Assembly: GCF_024748695.1 (NCBI RefSeq)
Contig: NZ_CP087176.1
Coordinates: 4,519,501-4,583,500 of the forward strand
Direction of reading: 5' to 3'
DNA: 64,000 nt
Origin: Pseudomonas sp. B21-040
Lineage (GTDB): Bacteria; Pseudomonadota; Gammaproteobacteria; Pseudomonadales; Pseudomonadaceae
Positions within the stretch are counted from its first letter, which is position 1. Each line of letters begins with the position of its first letter. The position numbers and the translations under genes are program-made. The notes below the pieces were generated by a model. That model made no database searches. It was not told where the DNA came from and was given only the letters and a program-made list of their open reading frames with translations. Of the stretch, positions 46,619 to 55,271 are shown piece after piece.

Positions 46619-47641
46619 ATGACTGATTTCCACACCCTGAGCCACGACCAGCAAGTCGCCAAACTGCACGATCTGGCCCGGCACGCCCTGCAACAGTGGG
46701 ACGGCGCCTTTGCCGAGATCGAACTGGTGAAATTCCGCGAGAACGCGGTGTTCTCGGCGCGCCGTGAGGACGGCCAACGGGTCGCCTTGCGCATCCACCG
46801 CAACGGCTATCACTGCGAAGCGGCGCTGCGTTCGGAGCTGCAATGGATGGAAGCGCTGGCCACGGCCGGCATTACCGTGCCGCAGATCATCCGCGCGCAA
46901 AACCAGCGCCACCTGGTCGAAGTGCTGCATGCCGACATCGGCGAACCGCGCCACGTCGACATGCTCGCCTGGCTGCCCGGCGCCACGGCGGGCACCTCTG
47001 AAGCGGGCGTGCAGGCGGACACCGAAATCGACTTTCTGTTTGCCGAAGCCGGCGCGCTCGCCGCGCGTATTCATTTGCACGCGGCGGATTGGCAACAGCC
47101 GGACGAGTTTGTCCGGCATGCCTGGGATGAGGATGGCTTGATCGGCGCCAATCCGTTCTGGGGGCGGTTCTGGGACCTGGAACAGCTCAGCGTCGATCAA
47201 CGTGAACTGCTGCAACAGGCCCGCCGCCGTGCGCGCAGCGACTTGCGTCGATACGGTCGACAGCTGGGCAACTTCGGCATGATCCACGCTGACCTGGTGC
47301 CAGAGAACCTGCTGATCGAGGGCGCAAACTTGCGCCTGATCGACTTCGACGATGCGGGTTTTGGCTGGCACATGTTTGAGTTGGCGACGGCACTGTACTT
47401 CTGCCTGGACGACCCGCGTTATGAGCAGATCAAAGCGGCGCTGCTGAAGGGGTATCACGCAGTCAAACCGCTGACGGATGCCGACCGGGAGACGCTGGCG
47501 CTGTTTCTGATGCTGCGCGGCACGACGTACCTGGGCTGGATTCATACCCGCAAAGGCACACCGACCGCGATCGAAATGGCACCGATGTTGATTGATCGGG
47601 CTTGCTTGTTGGCTCGGGAGTATCTGCAACAGGTGCGGTGA
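46619..47641 (+). CDS. APH-family small-molecule kinase (hydroxylysine/amino-alcohol kinase-like)
   Basis: The 340-residue aminoglycoside-phosphotransferase-fold kinase has the catalytic loop MIHADLVPENLL (Asp225, Asn230) and the metal-binding IDFDDAGFGWH (Asp242/244), as in choline, ethanolamine, homoserine and hydroxylysine kinases. No resistance context exists. Placed nine bases after a candidate phospholyase gene and with an amine permease, it probably phosphorylates the hydroxyl of the imported amine to make that enzyme's substrate. It is cytosolic and ends the operon before a REP pair. Confidence 0.84.
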   Translation: MTDFHTLSHDQQVAKLHDLARHALQQWDGAFAEIELVKFRENAVFSARREDGQRVALRIHRNGYHCEAALRSELQWMEALATAGITVPQIIRAQNQRHLVEVLHADIGEPRHVDMLAWLPGATAGTSEAGVQADTEIDFLFAEAGALAARIHLHAADWQQPDEFVRHAWDEDGLIGANPFWGRFWDLEQLSVDQRELLQQARRRARSDLRRYGRQLGNFGMIHADLVPENLLIEGANLRLIDFDDAGFGWHMFELATALYFCLDDPRYEQIKAALLKGYHAVKPLTDADRETLALFLMLRGTTYLGWIHTRKGTPTAIEMAPMLIDRACLLAREYLQQVR

Positions 47642-47650
47642 CTGTTAGTC

Positions 47651-47747
47651 CGCCATCGCGGGCAAGCCCGCTCCCACAGTGGTCAGCGTGAACACCAAAT
47701 TTGTGTATTGCGCAAAACCCTGTGGGAGCGTGGCTTGCCCGCGATGA
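47651..47747. repeat. REP pair (inverted)
   Basis: CGCCATCGCGGGCAAGCCCG and GAGCGTGGCTTGCCCGCGAT face each other between the convergent kinase and iacG genes. Confidence 0.85.
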
Positions 47748-47763
47748 ACGATAACGCGGTGTA

Positions 47764-48276
47764 TCAGCAATGCGCCCCGGCATGCTCAAGGCGATGAAAC
47801 AACCGGTTGAAGTACACCAGGCTGTCCCTCTCCCCGCGCACACCGACATTCGACAGCTCAACAAACATCACCGAATGCGACCCGACTTCCTTGCATTCGG
47901 TGATCCGTCCTTCCAGCTGCACCAACGCATCGCGCAGCAACGGCACGCCGGTGTCGCCTTCGTCCCACAGGTCCCAGGCAAAACGTTCGGCCATCGACAC
48001 TTTGGTCATGCCGGCGAAGTGTCGGGCCAGCTCTTCCTGCTCGCCACACAGCACGTTGACGCACAAGTGGCCGTTGGTGCGGAACACATCGTGGGTGGCG
48101 CTGTTGCGGTTCACACAGACCAGCACGGTCGGTGGCGAATCGGTGACCGAGCACACGGCGCTGGCGGTGATGCCGCATTGTCCGCCGGGGCCGTTGGTGG
48201 TGATGATGTTCACCGCAGCAGGCAGCTGCGCCATGGCGTTGCGAAAGTCGATTTGCTGCTGGCTCAGGTCGGCCAT
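47764..48276 (-). CDS. iacG: Flavin reductase of the IAA pathway
   Basis: The 170-residue HpaC-type flavin reductase has FRNAMAQLPAAVNIITTNGPGGQCGITASAVCSVTDSPP, LCVNVL, ARHFAGMTK and a C-terminal LVYFNRLFHRL. It supplies reduced flavin to a partner monooxygenase, here most likely IacA (56140-57303). It lies apart from the other iac genes, beyond the AraC and response-regulator genes, and diverges from the latter. The sequence alone would fit any HpaC-like reductase; the iac name rests on the complete set of neighbours. Confidence 0.85.
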   Translation of the reverse strand: MADLSQQQIDFRNAMAQLPAAVNIITTNGPGGQCGITASAVCSVTDSPPTVLVCVNRNSATHDVFRTNGHLCVNVLCGEQEELARHFAGMTKVSMAERFAWDLWDEGDTGVPLLRDALVQLEGRITECKEVGSHSVMFVELSNVGVRGERDSLVYFNRLFHRLEHAGAHC

Positions 48277-48396
48277 GTCGATGCCCCTTCCTTCAGGAGG
48301 ACCGTCGTTGCGCGGCCCCTTGTTGTTGGAACAAGATTAAGGCCCGGCGCGGCGCGCGACCATTCTGACGATCCCCATGGCGAGGTAGGCTTTCCG

Positions 48397-48420
48397 CTAG
48401 TCGACTAGGTGGTTTCTTTA
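48397..48420. promoter_or_regulatory. Palindrome and shared motif in the iacG/response-regulator gap
   Basis: CTAGTCGACTAG (48397-48408) is a perfect 12-bp palindrome and runs into CTAGGTGGTTTCTTTA (48405-48420). The latter matches 14 of 16 bases with a motif upstream of iacA (57424-57439, minus strand). The site lies roughly 120-130 bases from both divergent start codons. It is a candidate operator for the FixJ-type regulator. Confidence 0.5.
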
Positions 48421-48535
48421 TCGTCAGGGCCCACGGCAGTGGGTATTCTGCTACTAAGCTCAGTGATGAGCTGATGTCCGCCGCAGCGTGCACGCGTGCG
48501 AAAACAATAATTAGAAATTCTCGTGGCAGTCCCAG

Positions 48536-49165
48536 ATGGAAACCCGCAAACCGATTGTGTATATCGTCGATGACGACAAAGACCTGCGCACCTCATTGGC
48601 GTGGTTGCTGGAGTCGGTCAGTGTGCAGGCGCAATGCTTTGCCGGCGCTGAAGAGTTCCTGAGCCAGTACGACCCCAAGCAACCGGCGTGCCTGGTGCTG
48701 GACGTGCGCATGCCGGAAACCAGCGGCTTTCAGTTGCAAGAAATCCTCAACCAGCGCGGCAGCACCCTGCCGACGATTTTCGTGTCGGCCCATGGCGATA
48801 TTCCGATGTCGGTCACGGCGATGAAAAACGGAGCGCTGGATTTCGTCGAGAAGCCCTACAACCCGCAGCAGATGATCGACCGCATTCAGGCGGCGCTGAA
48901 GACCGCCGTGCATGCCCAGGCCGATCAGGAGCAACGTCAGAACCTGCAAGGCAAACTGGCGCTGCTGACCAGCCGGGAACGGGAAGTGTTGATGCTGGTG
49001 ATCGATGGCAAGGCCAGCAAGGTAATCGCCCGCGAGCTGAACATCAGCGTCAAAACCGTTGATGTGCACCGCACCAAGATCAAGGAAAAGATGGGCGTGA
49101 CCAGCATTGCGATGCTGGTGCGCGAGGTGTTGCATTTGCCGGTGGATGAACCTGCCCGGCACTGA
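48536..49165 (+). CDS. FixJ/NarL-type response regulator of the iac region
   Basis: The 209-residue regulator has a receiver domain (Asp12/13, phosphoacceptor Asp56 in LVLDVRMPETSG, Lys106 in FVEKPYNP) and a LuxR-type helix-turn-helix (about 140-200, LTSREREVLMLVIDGKASKVIARELNISVKTVDVHRTKIKEKMG). FixJ-like regulators (StyR, TodT, NodW) commonly control aromatic catabolism. No kinase is adjacent; the soluble PAS kinase at 57545-59026, across the iac operon, is the obvious partner. It diverges from iacG. Confidence 0.9.
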   Translation: METRKPIVYIVDDDKDLRTSLAWLLESVSVQAQCFAGAEEFLSQYDPKQPACLVLDVRMPETSGFQLQEILNQRGSTLPTIFVSAHGDIPMSVTAMKNGALDFVEKPYNPQQMIDRIQAALKTAVHAQADQEQRQNLQGKLALLTSREREVLMLVIDGKASKVIARELNISVKTVDVHRTKIKEKMGVTSIAMLVREVLHLPVDEPARH

Positions 49166-49190
49166 CCTTAATCTTCGGCGGTCTTCAGGC

Positions 49191-49270
49191 CGCCATCGCG
49201 GGCAAGCCCGCTCCCACAGTTGATTTGTGGCGTTCACAAAATCACTGTGGGAGCGGGCTTGCCCGCGATG
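49191..49270. repeat. REP pair (inverted)
   Basis: CGCCATCGCGGGCAAGCCCG and GAGCGGGCTTGCCCGCGATG face each other between the convergent response-regulator and AraC genes. Confidence 0.85.
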
Positions 49271-49286
49271 AGGTCGTCACAATTAG

Positions 49287-50204
49287 TCAGTGACTGTAGC
49301 GCTTGCGATATTCACCTGGTGACACGCCAAAGCGCGACTTGAACGCTGAGGAAAAGTAGCTCGAATCCGAGAATCCCCACGCGTAGCACAGCGCCGACAG
49401 CTTCTGCTCGACATCCGAACGGCGCAGGTTTTCGGCGCAGAAATCCAGGCGTCGATGCTTGATGTATTGCGCCACCACCAGACCACGCTTGGAAAACATC
49501 CGGTACAGCCCGCGCACCGAAATCCCCACCTCACGGGCAATCAGCTCCGGGCACAGTTCTTCAGCACTGATGTGCTCGTCGATGTAAGCGATGGTTTTAC
49601 GAAATTGCCGCTCGTGGGCATCCACGCTGGCGTCGCGAGCGCTGATACCCGGCAACAACAGGCTGACCAGCGCGTCGAGCACCGCTTCGCTTTCCTGCAT
49701 GTCCAGGCTTTGATGCTGCCGCGTTTCCAGGACCATGCGGTTGGCCAGCGCAGCCAGTGGCGTGGTGGCCGCAATGCGCGTGGCGCAGTTGAGCGCGTTG
49801 AAGTGCGAACCGCGCTGCACCACCTGGCGCGGCAAAATCAGTGACAACTGCCGGGAGTCTTCGTTGTAGGTCATGTCACTGGGTTGGCAGGCGTCGATCA
49901 GCGCAATGTCACCACAGCCCAATTGGGCGCGGTTGTCACCCTGTTCGAGTTGCGAGCTGCCGCGCAGTTGGAACACTGCGTAGTAGTGGCCGTCGCTGCT
50001 GGTGCTGACGTCTTTGCTGGTGCGATACAAATGCACGTGGGCCATGTCGACCACGCTGAGGTTGATCGCGCCGCTGCGAAACTCCGCCAGTTCACCGTAG
50101 AAATTCGTGTCCAGTGCGCGGGCGTCGAAGCGCCCACAGGCCTGATTGACCTGACTTAACCAACTTTCAAATGCATCGTTGCGCAGTGCCGATGAAGTAA
50201 TCAT
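49287..50204 (-). CDS. AraC-family regulator, FeaR/AraC_binding_2 type
   Basis: The 305-residue protein has an N-terminal AraC_binding_2-type effector domain (about 15-180, HVHLYRTSKDVSTSSDGHYYAVFQLRG reads as this family) and a C-terminal AraC DNA-binding domain (about 200-303, VGISVRGLYRMFSKRG and LCYAWGFSDSSYFSSAFKSRFGVSPGEYRKRY). FeaR, which controls aromatic amine oxidation in E. coli, belongs to this type. Its position between the iac genes and the response regulator suggests local control, and it could alternatively regulate the nearby amine dehydrogenase genes. The effector is unknown. Confidence 0.87.
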   Translation of the reverse strand: MITSSALRNDAFESWLSQVNQACGRFDARALDTNFYGELAEFRSGAINLSVVDMAHVHLYRTSKDVSTSSDGHYYAVFQLRGSSQLEQGDNRAQLGCGDIALIDACQPSDMTYNEDSRQLSLILPRQVVQRGSHFNALNCATRIAATTPLAALANRMVLETRQHQSLDMQESEAVLDALVSLLLPGISARDASVDAHERQFRKTIAYIDEHISAEELCPELIAREVGISVRGLYRMFSKRGLVVAQYIKHRRLDFCAENLRRSDVEQKLSALCYAWGFSDSSYFSSAFKSRFGVSPGEYRKRYSH

Positions 50205-50301
50205 GACCGCAAGGCCTCACGTCAGTTTTATTGTTATTTTTCGACCGCTTCGTCGAGCGGTTCGATGAATACCGGTTTCGTGACCGTCGCCTCCTTAGAC
50301 G

Positions 50302-50332
50302 GTCGTGGGGCGTCGATTTAATCGACTCCCAC
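50302..50332. promoter_or_regulatory. Hairpin and palindrome between iacF and the AraC gene
   Basis: CGTGGG and CCCACG flank the near-perfect palindrome GTCGATTTAATCGAC (50312-50326, one central mismatch), giving a stem without a U-tract. It could be the 3' structure of the iacF transcript or an operator for the AraC gene. A second dyad, CGACCGCTTCGTCGAGCGGTTCG, lies at about 50239-50261. Confidence 0.45.
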
Positions 50333-50355
50333 GCAATGTTTCCAGGGATTTGCGC

Positions 50356-51306
50356 TTACAGGTCCAATACCAGACGAGCGGACAACGCTCGTGAAACGCA
50401 GGCACAAATTTGCTTGTTGCCCGCTTTTTCTTTGCTCGACAAGCAGTTATCCCGGTGTTCCGGAACCCCGTCCAGGACCTCGACGATGCACGTGCCGCAG
50501 ATACCTTCGCGACACTCGGTGTCGATGTCGCAGCCGTGGGCCTGGAGTACGTCGACCAGGCTGGTATTGGCCGGAATCTGCAGCACCACGCCGGAGCTGG
50601 CCAGTTCCACTTCAAAACCGCCGCTCGGGCCGGCATTGGCGGCCGGGTCGGCCTGGAAATGCTCCAGGTGAATCGCGTCTTCGCTACGGCTGCGGGCGGC
50701 CACTTCCACCACTTTGTTCATGAACGGCGCCGGGCCGCACGTGTAGACGTGGGCATCGCTGCCGGCCTGGTTCAGGCTTTGCGTCAATGCAGCGTCCATG
50801 TCACCCGGCTCGACGCCGTAATGGAACTGAACGTGATCGGCAAAGGTGCTGGCCAACAATTCGGAAAATGCCGCGTACTGCGGCGAGCGGGCGAAGTAAT
50901 GCAAACGATACGGTTGGCCACTTTCTGCCAGTCGATAGGCCATGCTCAACAGTGGCGTGACGCCGATACCGGCGGCGAACAGCACGTGCTCGGTGGCGGT
51001 CGGGTCGAGGCGGAACAGGTTGCGCGGGGCACCCATTTCCAGCTCCATGCCCTCTTCCACCTGCTCGTGCAGGGCCGCGGAACCACCGCGCGATTGCGCT
51101 TCTTTCTTGACCGCCACCAGATACGCACGGCGATCCTGCGGCGGACTGCACAGCGAATACTGACGAGTCACGCCGGTCGGCCCGGTCAGGTCGACATGCG
51201 CCCCCGGTTCATAAGCGTCGAGCGGCTGACCATCACTGCGCACGAGGCGAAAGGAACGGATATCCAGCGCTTCGTCGACGATCCTTTCGATCCTCACTTT
51301 CATCAT
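50356..51306 (-). CDS. iacF: Oxygenase ferredoxin reductase (class IA type)
   Basis: The 316-residue phthalate-dioxygenase-reductase-type protein has an FMN-binding domain (RQYSLCSPP near 49), an NAD domain (FAAGIGVTPLLSMAYRL near 110) and a C-terminal 2Fe-2S ferredoxin domain (CREGICGTC plus a later Cys in HRDNCLSS). It passes electrons from NAD(P)H to the Rieske oxygenase IacC/IacD. It lies downstream of iacE across a 263-base gap filled by an inverted repeat. The sequence is also VanB-like; the iac assignment is from context. Confidence 0.89.
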   Translation of the reverse strand: MMKVRIERIVDEALDIRSFRLVRSDGQPLDAYEPGAHVDLTGPTGVTRQYSLCSPPQDRRAYLVAVKKEAQSRGGSAALHEQVEEGMELEMGAPRNLFRLDPTATEHVLFAAGIGVTPLLSMAYRLAESGQPYRLHYFARSPQYAAFSELLASTFADHVQFHYGVEPGDMDAALTQSLNQAGSDAHVYTCGPAPFMNKVVEVAARSRSEDAIHLEHFQADPAANAGPSGGFEVELASSGVVLQIPANTSLVDVLQAHGCDIDTECREGICGTCIVEVLDGVPEHRDNCLSSKEKAGNKQICACVSRALSARLVLDL

Positions 51307-51349
51307 TGCATCACCTGAATTCGGTTGATTTTGTTAAATGAGCAGCCCT

Positions 51350-51547
51350 GTAGCAGCTGTCGAGCACCGCGAGGCTGCGTTCGCCGGTAGCAGCTGTCGA
51401 GCACCGCGAGGCTGCGTTCGGCTCGGTCCGCGCTCGGGCGAAGCAGCCGTCAATCCTGAAAACGCGATCTTCCTGAAACACCGCATCGCCTGATTTCACG
51501 ACTGCCTTGCAGCCGAACGCAGCCTCGCGCTGCTCGACAGCTGCTAC
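51350..51547. repeat. Long inverted repeat (GTAGCAGCTG family), copy 6, left arm duplicated
   Basis: The left arm (GTAGCAGCTGTCGAGCACCG onwards) occurs twice in tandem, at 51350-51386 and 51387-51420, before a single right arm ending at 51547. The element lies inside the iac operon, between iacE and iacF. Confidence 0.88.
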
Positions 51548-51569
51548 ATAAGCTGCGTCGAACGCTTTT

Positions 51570-52310
51570 TCAGCGCATGAACAACCCGCCATTGATGTCC
51601 CAGCACGCGCCGGTTACAGAGGCGGCGTGGTCGGCGACCAACAGCAAGACGCTGTCGGCGATGTATTCGGGGGCGCCAAGGGTGCCGGCCGGGATCACCT
51701 TCAGAATCTGCTCCAGACGCTCCGGGGCCACGGTTTCGTGCACGATCGGCAAGTCCAGTGGTCCTGGCGAAATGCTGTTGACCGTCACCCCTTGTGACGC
51801 CAGTTCGCGGGCGAATACTTTGGTCAGGGTCGCCACGCCGCCCTTGGCCGCCGCGTAATGCGCGCCGGTGGCGGTGCCGCCGTTCTGCCCGGCCAGCGAG
51901 GCGATGTTGACGATGCGACCAAAGCCGCGCTCGGCAAAGTGCGCGCCGAACACCTGGCAAGCCACGAACGTGCCGCGCAGGTTGATCGCCATCGACTCAT
52001 CGAACTCTTCGGGCGTGATGTCCATCAGCGCGGCCACTTTCGATTGACCGGCGTTGTTCACCAGAATGTCAGTGCCGCCCCAACGCTCGGCGAGCAGATC
52101 GCGGGCACGGACAAAGTCGGCCTTATTACGCACATCCAGTTCGACGGCGACGGCACTCGCGCCGCTGCTATCAAGCTCCGCCGCCAACCGCTGCACGCCA
52201 TCAAGGCGCACGTCGGCCAGGGCCACGCGATAACCCGCCGCGTGCAAGCGACGGGCGATGCATTCGCCGAGACCGCGCGAAGCGCCGGTCACCAGGGCTA
52301 CTCGGTTCAT
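51570..52310 (-). CDS. iacE: Short-chain dehydrogenase of the IAA pathway
   Basis: The 246-residue classical SDR has the NAD(P) motif TGASRGLGECIARRL near residue 8, NNAG (VNNAGQSK near 85), catalytic Ser in IVNIASLAG, and YxxxK in HYAAAKGG. It should oxidise or reduce an early hydroxylated indole-acetate intermediate. Note that the Tyr-Ala-Ala-Ala-Lys motif is intact. The start at 52310 is preferred: GAGG lies upstream and overlaps the iacD stop. An in-frame GTG at 52325 would also overlap iacD. Confidence 0.88.
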   Translation of the reverse strand: MNRVALVTGASRGLGECIARRLHAAGYRVALADVRLDGVQRLAAELDSSGASAVAVELDVRNKADFVRARDLLAERWGGTDILVNNAGQSKVAALMDITPEEFDESMAINLRGTFVACQVFGAHFAERGFGRIVNIASLAGQNGGTATGAHYAAAKGGVATLTKVFARELASQGVTVNSISPGPLDLPIVHETVAPERLEQILKVIPAGTLGAPEYIADSVLLLVADHAASVTGACWDINGGLFMR

Positions 52311-52321
52311 GGTGTTGGCCC

Positions 52322-52822
52322 TCACAGCAGGAAGCCGAGCGCGCTTAGGCTGTCGGTGGAGTTGATCAGGCGCACGACCTTGCGCTCCAGTTTCGCCACA
52401 CCGTCGGTGAAGCGAATCCGGTGGTTGAGGTCGGCCACGAACGGTGTGTGCACGCCGCGTTTGTAGGCGTACAGCACCTGCGCCGAATTCACTTCAACCA
52501 GATCCCCCGCCGCTTCCACCAGACGGAAACGCGAGACCGAGCGAATGGTTGTCGCCGCGTCCACCGCCGACGGCGAGTAGCCCGCAGTCAGGCGTTCGAT
52601 GCGCAGGTCACGCATGCGCGCATCGTCATAGGCGTAGTTGAGGGTCGCTTCGAAGTCTTCGGTGTCCGGGTCGATCGGCACGATGTACTTGCCGCTTTCG
52701 CTCCACAGGGTCGCCCATTCGGCGTAGTTCTTGTGGTCGAGCAGTTCGGCTTCGCGCCAGATGAATTCGATGGCCTGGGCCAACGGGCCGGAAAAACCGT
52801 TCAGGGTGTCGTGATTGCTCAT
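52322..52822 (-). CDS. iacD: Rieske dioxygenase small subunit
   Basis: The 166-residue beta subunit of an aromatic-ring-hydroxylating oxygenase has the NTF2-like fold with AIEFIWREAELLDHKNYAEWATLW near residue 20, WSESGKYIVP, and RVVRLINS-type C-terminal strands. It has no cofactor and supports assembly of IacC. The ATG at 52822 overlaps the iacC stop as ATGA, which favours it over the ATG seven codons upstream (52843). It is translated with iacC. Confidence 0.9.
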   Translation of the reverse strand: MSNHDTLNGFSGPLAQAIEFIWREAELLDHKNYAEWATLWSESGKYIVPIDPDTEDFEATLNYAYDDARMRDLRIERLTAGYSPSAVDAATTIRSVSRFRLVEAAGDLVEVNSAQVLYAYKRGVHTPFVADLNHRIRFTDGVAKLERKVVRLINSTDSLSALGFLL

Positions 52823-54102
52823 TGGCTCATCATCCTTTTCCACATGTCGTAGGCACCGCGCATGCCGCCTTCATCGGTGGCGTGGCTGACCTTGTCGCCG
52901 TTTTCAGCGATGATTTCGCGGTTCAAGCCGCGGTTGACCAGGATTGGCGCATCGACGCCGGCGTACGAGCCGCGCTGCACGCGGTCCCAGGCCTCGGCAT
53001 CGTCGGGGCTGCCGAAACCGAACGGGCCCTGGAAGTGTTCGTGAATACGCATGCGTTCGCGGTTGGCGATTTCCGGGCCACCGTCCATGCCGAGGGCGAC
53101 GTGGCGGATCTCGGTTTCGGTGACCGATACCGGACGCAGCACGCGGAAGAACGACATCGACATCGCCACGTTCGGGAACAGGTTCAAGTTGAACCCGGCG
53201 CCGTGCAGCGAGCGCACGATGCGGCGCACTTGATCCGCCGGCAGGGTTTTCGACAGTTCTTCAGTCACATGCGCAAAGCGCTCTTGCAGCTGTTCGGTGC
53301 CGTCGTCGTGATCGAGATCGACGTGTTCCGGCACCATCACCATCACGCTGTGGCCGTTGCCCAACGAATGGGTTACGGCTTGTTCGTCGGTCATGAACGA
53401 GAGCATTTCCGAGGTTTCTTCATCCACCGACGACATGAACGACTTGTGCACGATCGGGAAGTGGTAGCCGTCAGTGGTGTTTTCCAGCTGGATCTTCCAG
53501 TTGCCCTTGAAGCTGAACTTGTGTTCGCCCTGGGTTTTGATCGGGTAGCCGGCGCCCTGTTTCATGAACAGGTCCATCCAGTGTTTGGCGCCGCCGAGGA
53601 AGTCTTCCAGCGGTTCGATCTCGTCGTTGTAACTGGCGAAAACCATACCGGCGTAGCGTTCAACGCGCAGGCTGGTCAGCGGCAGTTCGGACTTTTCCAG
53701 AATGCCTTCGTAGCCGTCCGGGTACGGCAGCGCGCGCAGTTTGCCGTCCAGTCCATAGGACCAGCTGTGGTACGGGCAGGTGAAACCGGTGGCGTTGCCT
53801 TTGTGTTTTTCGCACACTGTGGCGCCACGGTGCCGGCAACGGTTTTCAAGAACATTGATGGTGTTCTTCTTGTCGCGCACGACAATCACCGGGCGACGGC
53901 CAATGGTGGCGGTCTTGAAGTCGCCGCTGTTGCGCACTTCGCTTTCGTGGGCGACCCACACCCAGGTGCGGTAGAAAATCTTTTCCAGCTCGGCTTCGAA
54001 CAGCGCCGGGTCGTTGTACAGCGAGACGTCGACGCGGTCGTGCTCGACCAGTTCGTCAGGGCTTTTCGACGTAGCGATCAGCCGGTATTCATGAGTGCTC
54101 AT
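52819..54102 (-). CDS. iacC: Rieske dioxygenase large subunit
   Basis: The 427-residue alpha subunit has the Rieske cluster ligands Cys89-x-His91 and Cys109-x-x-His112 (CRHRG, CPYHSW) and the mononuclear iron site with Asp211, His214 and His219 (TTDGYHFPIVHK), plus a later carboxylate in PDDAEAW. It acts with IacD and the reductase IacF on a late indole-acetate intermediate on the way to catechol. It is the fifth gene of the iacA-B-I-H-C-D-E-F run and is 20 bases after iacH. Confidence 0.91.
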   Translation of the reverse strand: MSTHEYRLIATSKSPDELVEHDRVDVSLYNDPALFEAELEKIFYRTWVWVAHESEVRNSGDFKTATIGRRPVIVVRDKKNTINVLENRCRHRGATVCEKHKGNATGFTCPYHSWSYGLDGKLRALPYPDGYEGILEKSELPLTSLRVERYAGMVFASYNDEIEPLEDFLGGAKHWMDLFMKQGAGYPIKTQGEHKFSFKGNWKIQLENTTDGYHFPIVHKSFMSSVDEETSEMLSFMTDEQAVTHSLGNGHSVMVMVPEHVDLDHDDGTEQLQERFAHVTEELSKTLPADQVRRIVRSLHGAGFNLNLFPNVAMSMSFFRVLRPVSVTETEIRHVALGMDGGPEIANRERMRIHEHFQGPFGFGSPDDAEAWDRVQRGSYAGVDAPILVNRGLNREIIAENGDKVSHATDEGGMRGAYDMWKRMMSQ

Positions 54103-54122
54103 GCGGTTCTCCTCATGGCTTT

Positions 54123-55271
54123 TTATGACTTCTTGTTAGGGATCGACCGTTCACCGGTCATGCTCTGTTGCAACTGCGCACCAAAGGCGCAGACCACTTC
54201 GTCCTGACCTTTGCGGCCAACAATTTGCAGGCCGACTTTCAGCCCGCCGCAATCCAGTTCCACCGGCACCGTCAGCGCCGGATGGCCGCTGAGGTTGAAT
54301 GGCCGTACCAGCGGCGTCATGCCGGCCACGGCTTTGCTCGCGCTGCGGGCTTCGACCAGTGTCGGCGGCAAACCCGGCATCGTCGGCAATAGCAGCACTT
54401 CAACGTTTTCCAGCGCGGCATCCACCTGCCGGGTGAAGCGCTCACGGACCTTTTCGGCTTCTGCCAGTTCGGCAGCGCTGGTGCGGCTGGCGGCCAGCAG
54501 ACGCAGTTCGACGTCCGCACCGATCAAGCCTTGACCGGTGAGATGACCGAACGCGGCCCAGTTTTCAAAATTGATCACGGTCAGGCCGGCGGCAAATGCG
54601 GCTTCGAATTCACTCAGTTGCACGGTGCTGCGGCGCCAACCGGCACGGTCGGCAGCAGCGCCCAGACACGCTTGCAAATGCGGATCGCAGGCGACATCGA
54701 GAAAGCCCACCGAGGCATTGGCCGATGGCAAACCCTGAGCCTGAAAGCCAGGGCAGATCACTTGCATCGCAGCGATCAAATCCGCCATGTCCGCCGCGAA
54801 GGGGCCCACGCAATCGAGGCTGGATTCAGCCGGATGCGCACCGACCCGACTGACACGGCCATAGGTCGGTTTCAACCCGGCAATGCCGCAGCACGCTGCC
54901 GGTACACGTACCGAACCACCCGTGTCGGAGCCGATGGCGATGTCTGCCAGCCCGGCCGCGACGGCTGCCGCCGAACCGCTGGAAGAACCACCGGGCACGC
55001 GGTCCGGCGCTTGCGGATTAATCGGAGTGCCGGTCCAGTCGTTGATGCCGGTGACGCCAAACGCCAGCTCGTGCATGTTGGTCTTGCCGACGATTTGCCA
55101 GCCCGCCGCGAGGATCGCATCGACCACCTCGGCGTTTTTCAGGGCCGGCAAAGCGCGAGCAAAGGCGCGGCTGCCGGATTGGGTCGGGTGGCCGGCAATG
55201 TCGATGGAATCCTTGATCGCGACCCGCTTGCCGCTGCCACCGAGTAGAAATTCGCTGATAAACGTACTCAT
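54123..55271 (-). CDS. iacH: Amidase of the IAA pathway
   Basis: The 382-residue amidase-signature enzyme has catalytic Lys20 in VAIKDSID, the cis-Ser/Ser pair in PGGSSSGSAAAVAAG and SDTGGSVRVPAACCG. Such enzymes hydrolyse amides. IacH has been proposed to act on an indole-acetate derivative, but it is not clearly essential for IAA breakdown. The ATG at 55271 overlaps the iacI stop (ATGA), and is preferred over an open extension running 49 codons upstream inside iacI. It is cytosolic. Confidence 0.89.
   Translation of the reverse strand: MSTFISEFLLGGSGKRVAIKDSIDIAGHPTQSGSRAFARALPALKNAEVVDAILAAGWQIVGKTNMHELAFGVTGINDWTGTPINPQAPDRVPGGSSSGSAAAVAAGLADIAIGSDTGGSVRVPAACCGIAGLKPTYGRVSRVGAHPAESSLDCVGPFAADMADLIAAMQVICPGFQAQGLPSANASVGFLDVACDPHLQACLGAAADRAGWRRSTVQLSEFEAAFAAGLTVINFENWAAFGHLTGQGLIGADVELRLLAASRTSAAELAEAEKVRERFTRQVDAALENVEVLLLPTMPGLPPTLVEARSASKAVAGMTPLVRPFNLSGHPALTVPVELDCGGLKVGLQIVGRKGQDEVVCAFGAQLQQSMTGERSIPNKKS

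Noticed and set aside
46619..47641. Aminoglycoside resistance phosphotransferase
   Set aside because: The APH fold is shared by many metabolic kinases, and the operon context is catabolic, with no mobile element.
52822..54207. A plus-strand open frame of 461 codons antisense to iacC
   Set aside because: It has no recognisable protein, and the minus strand encodes an intact Rieske oxygenase subunit.
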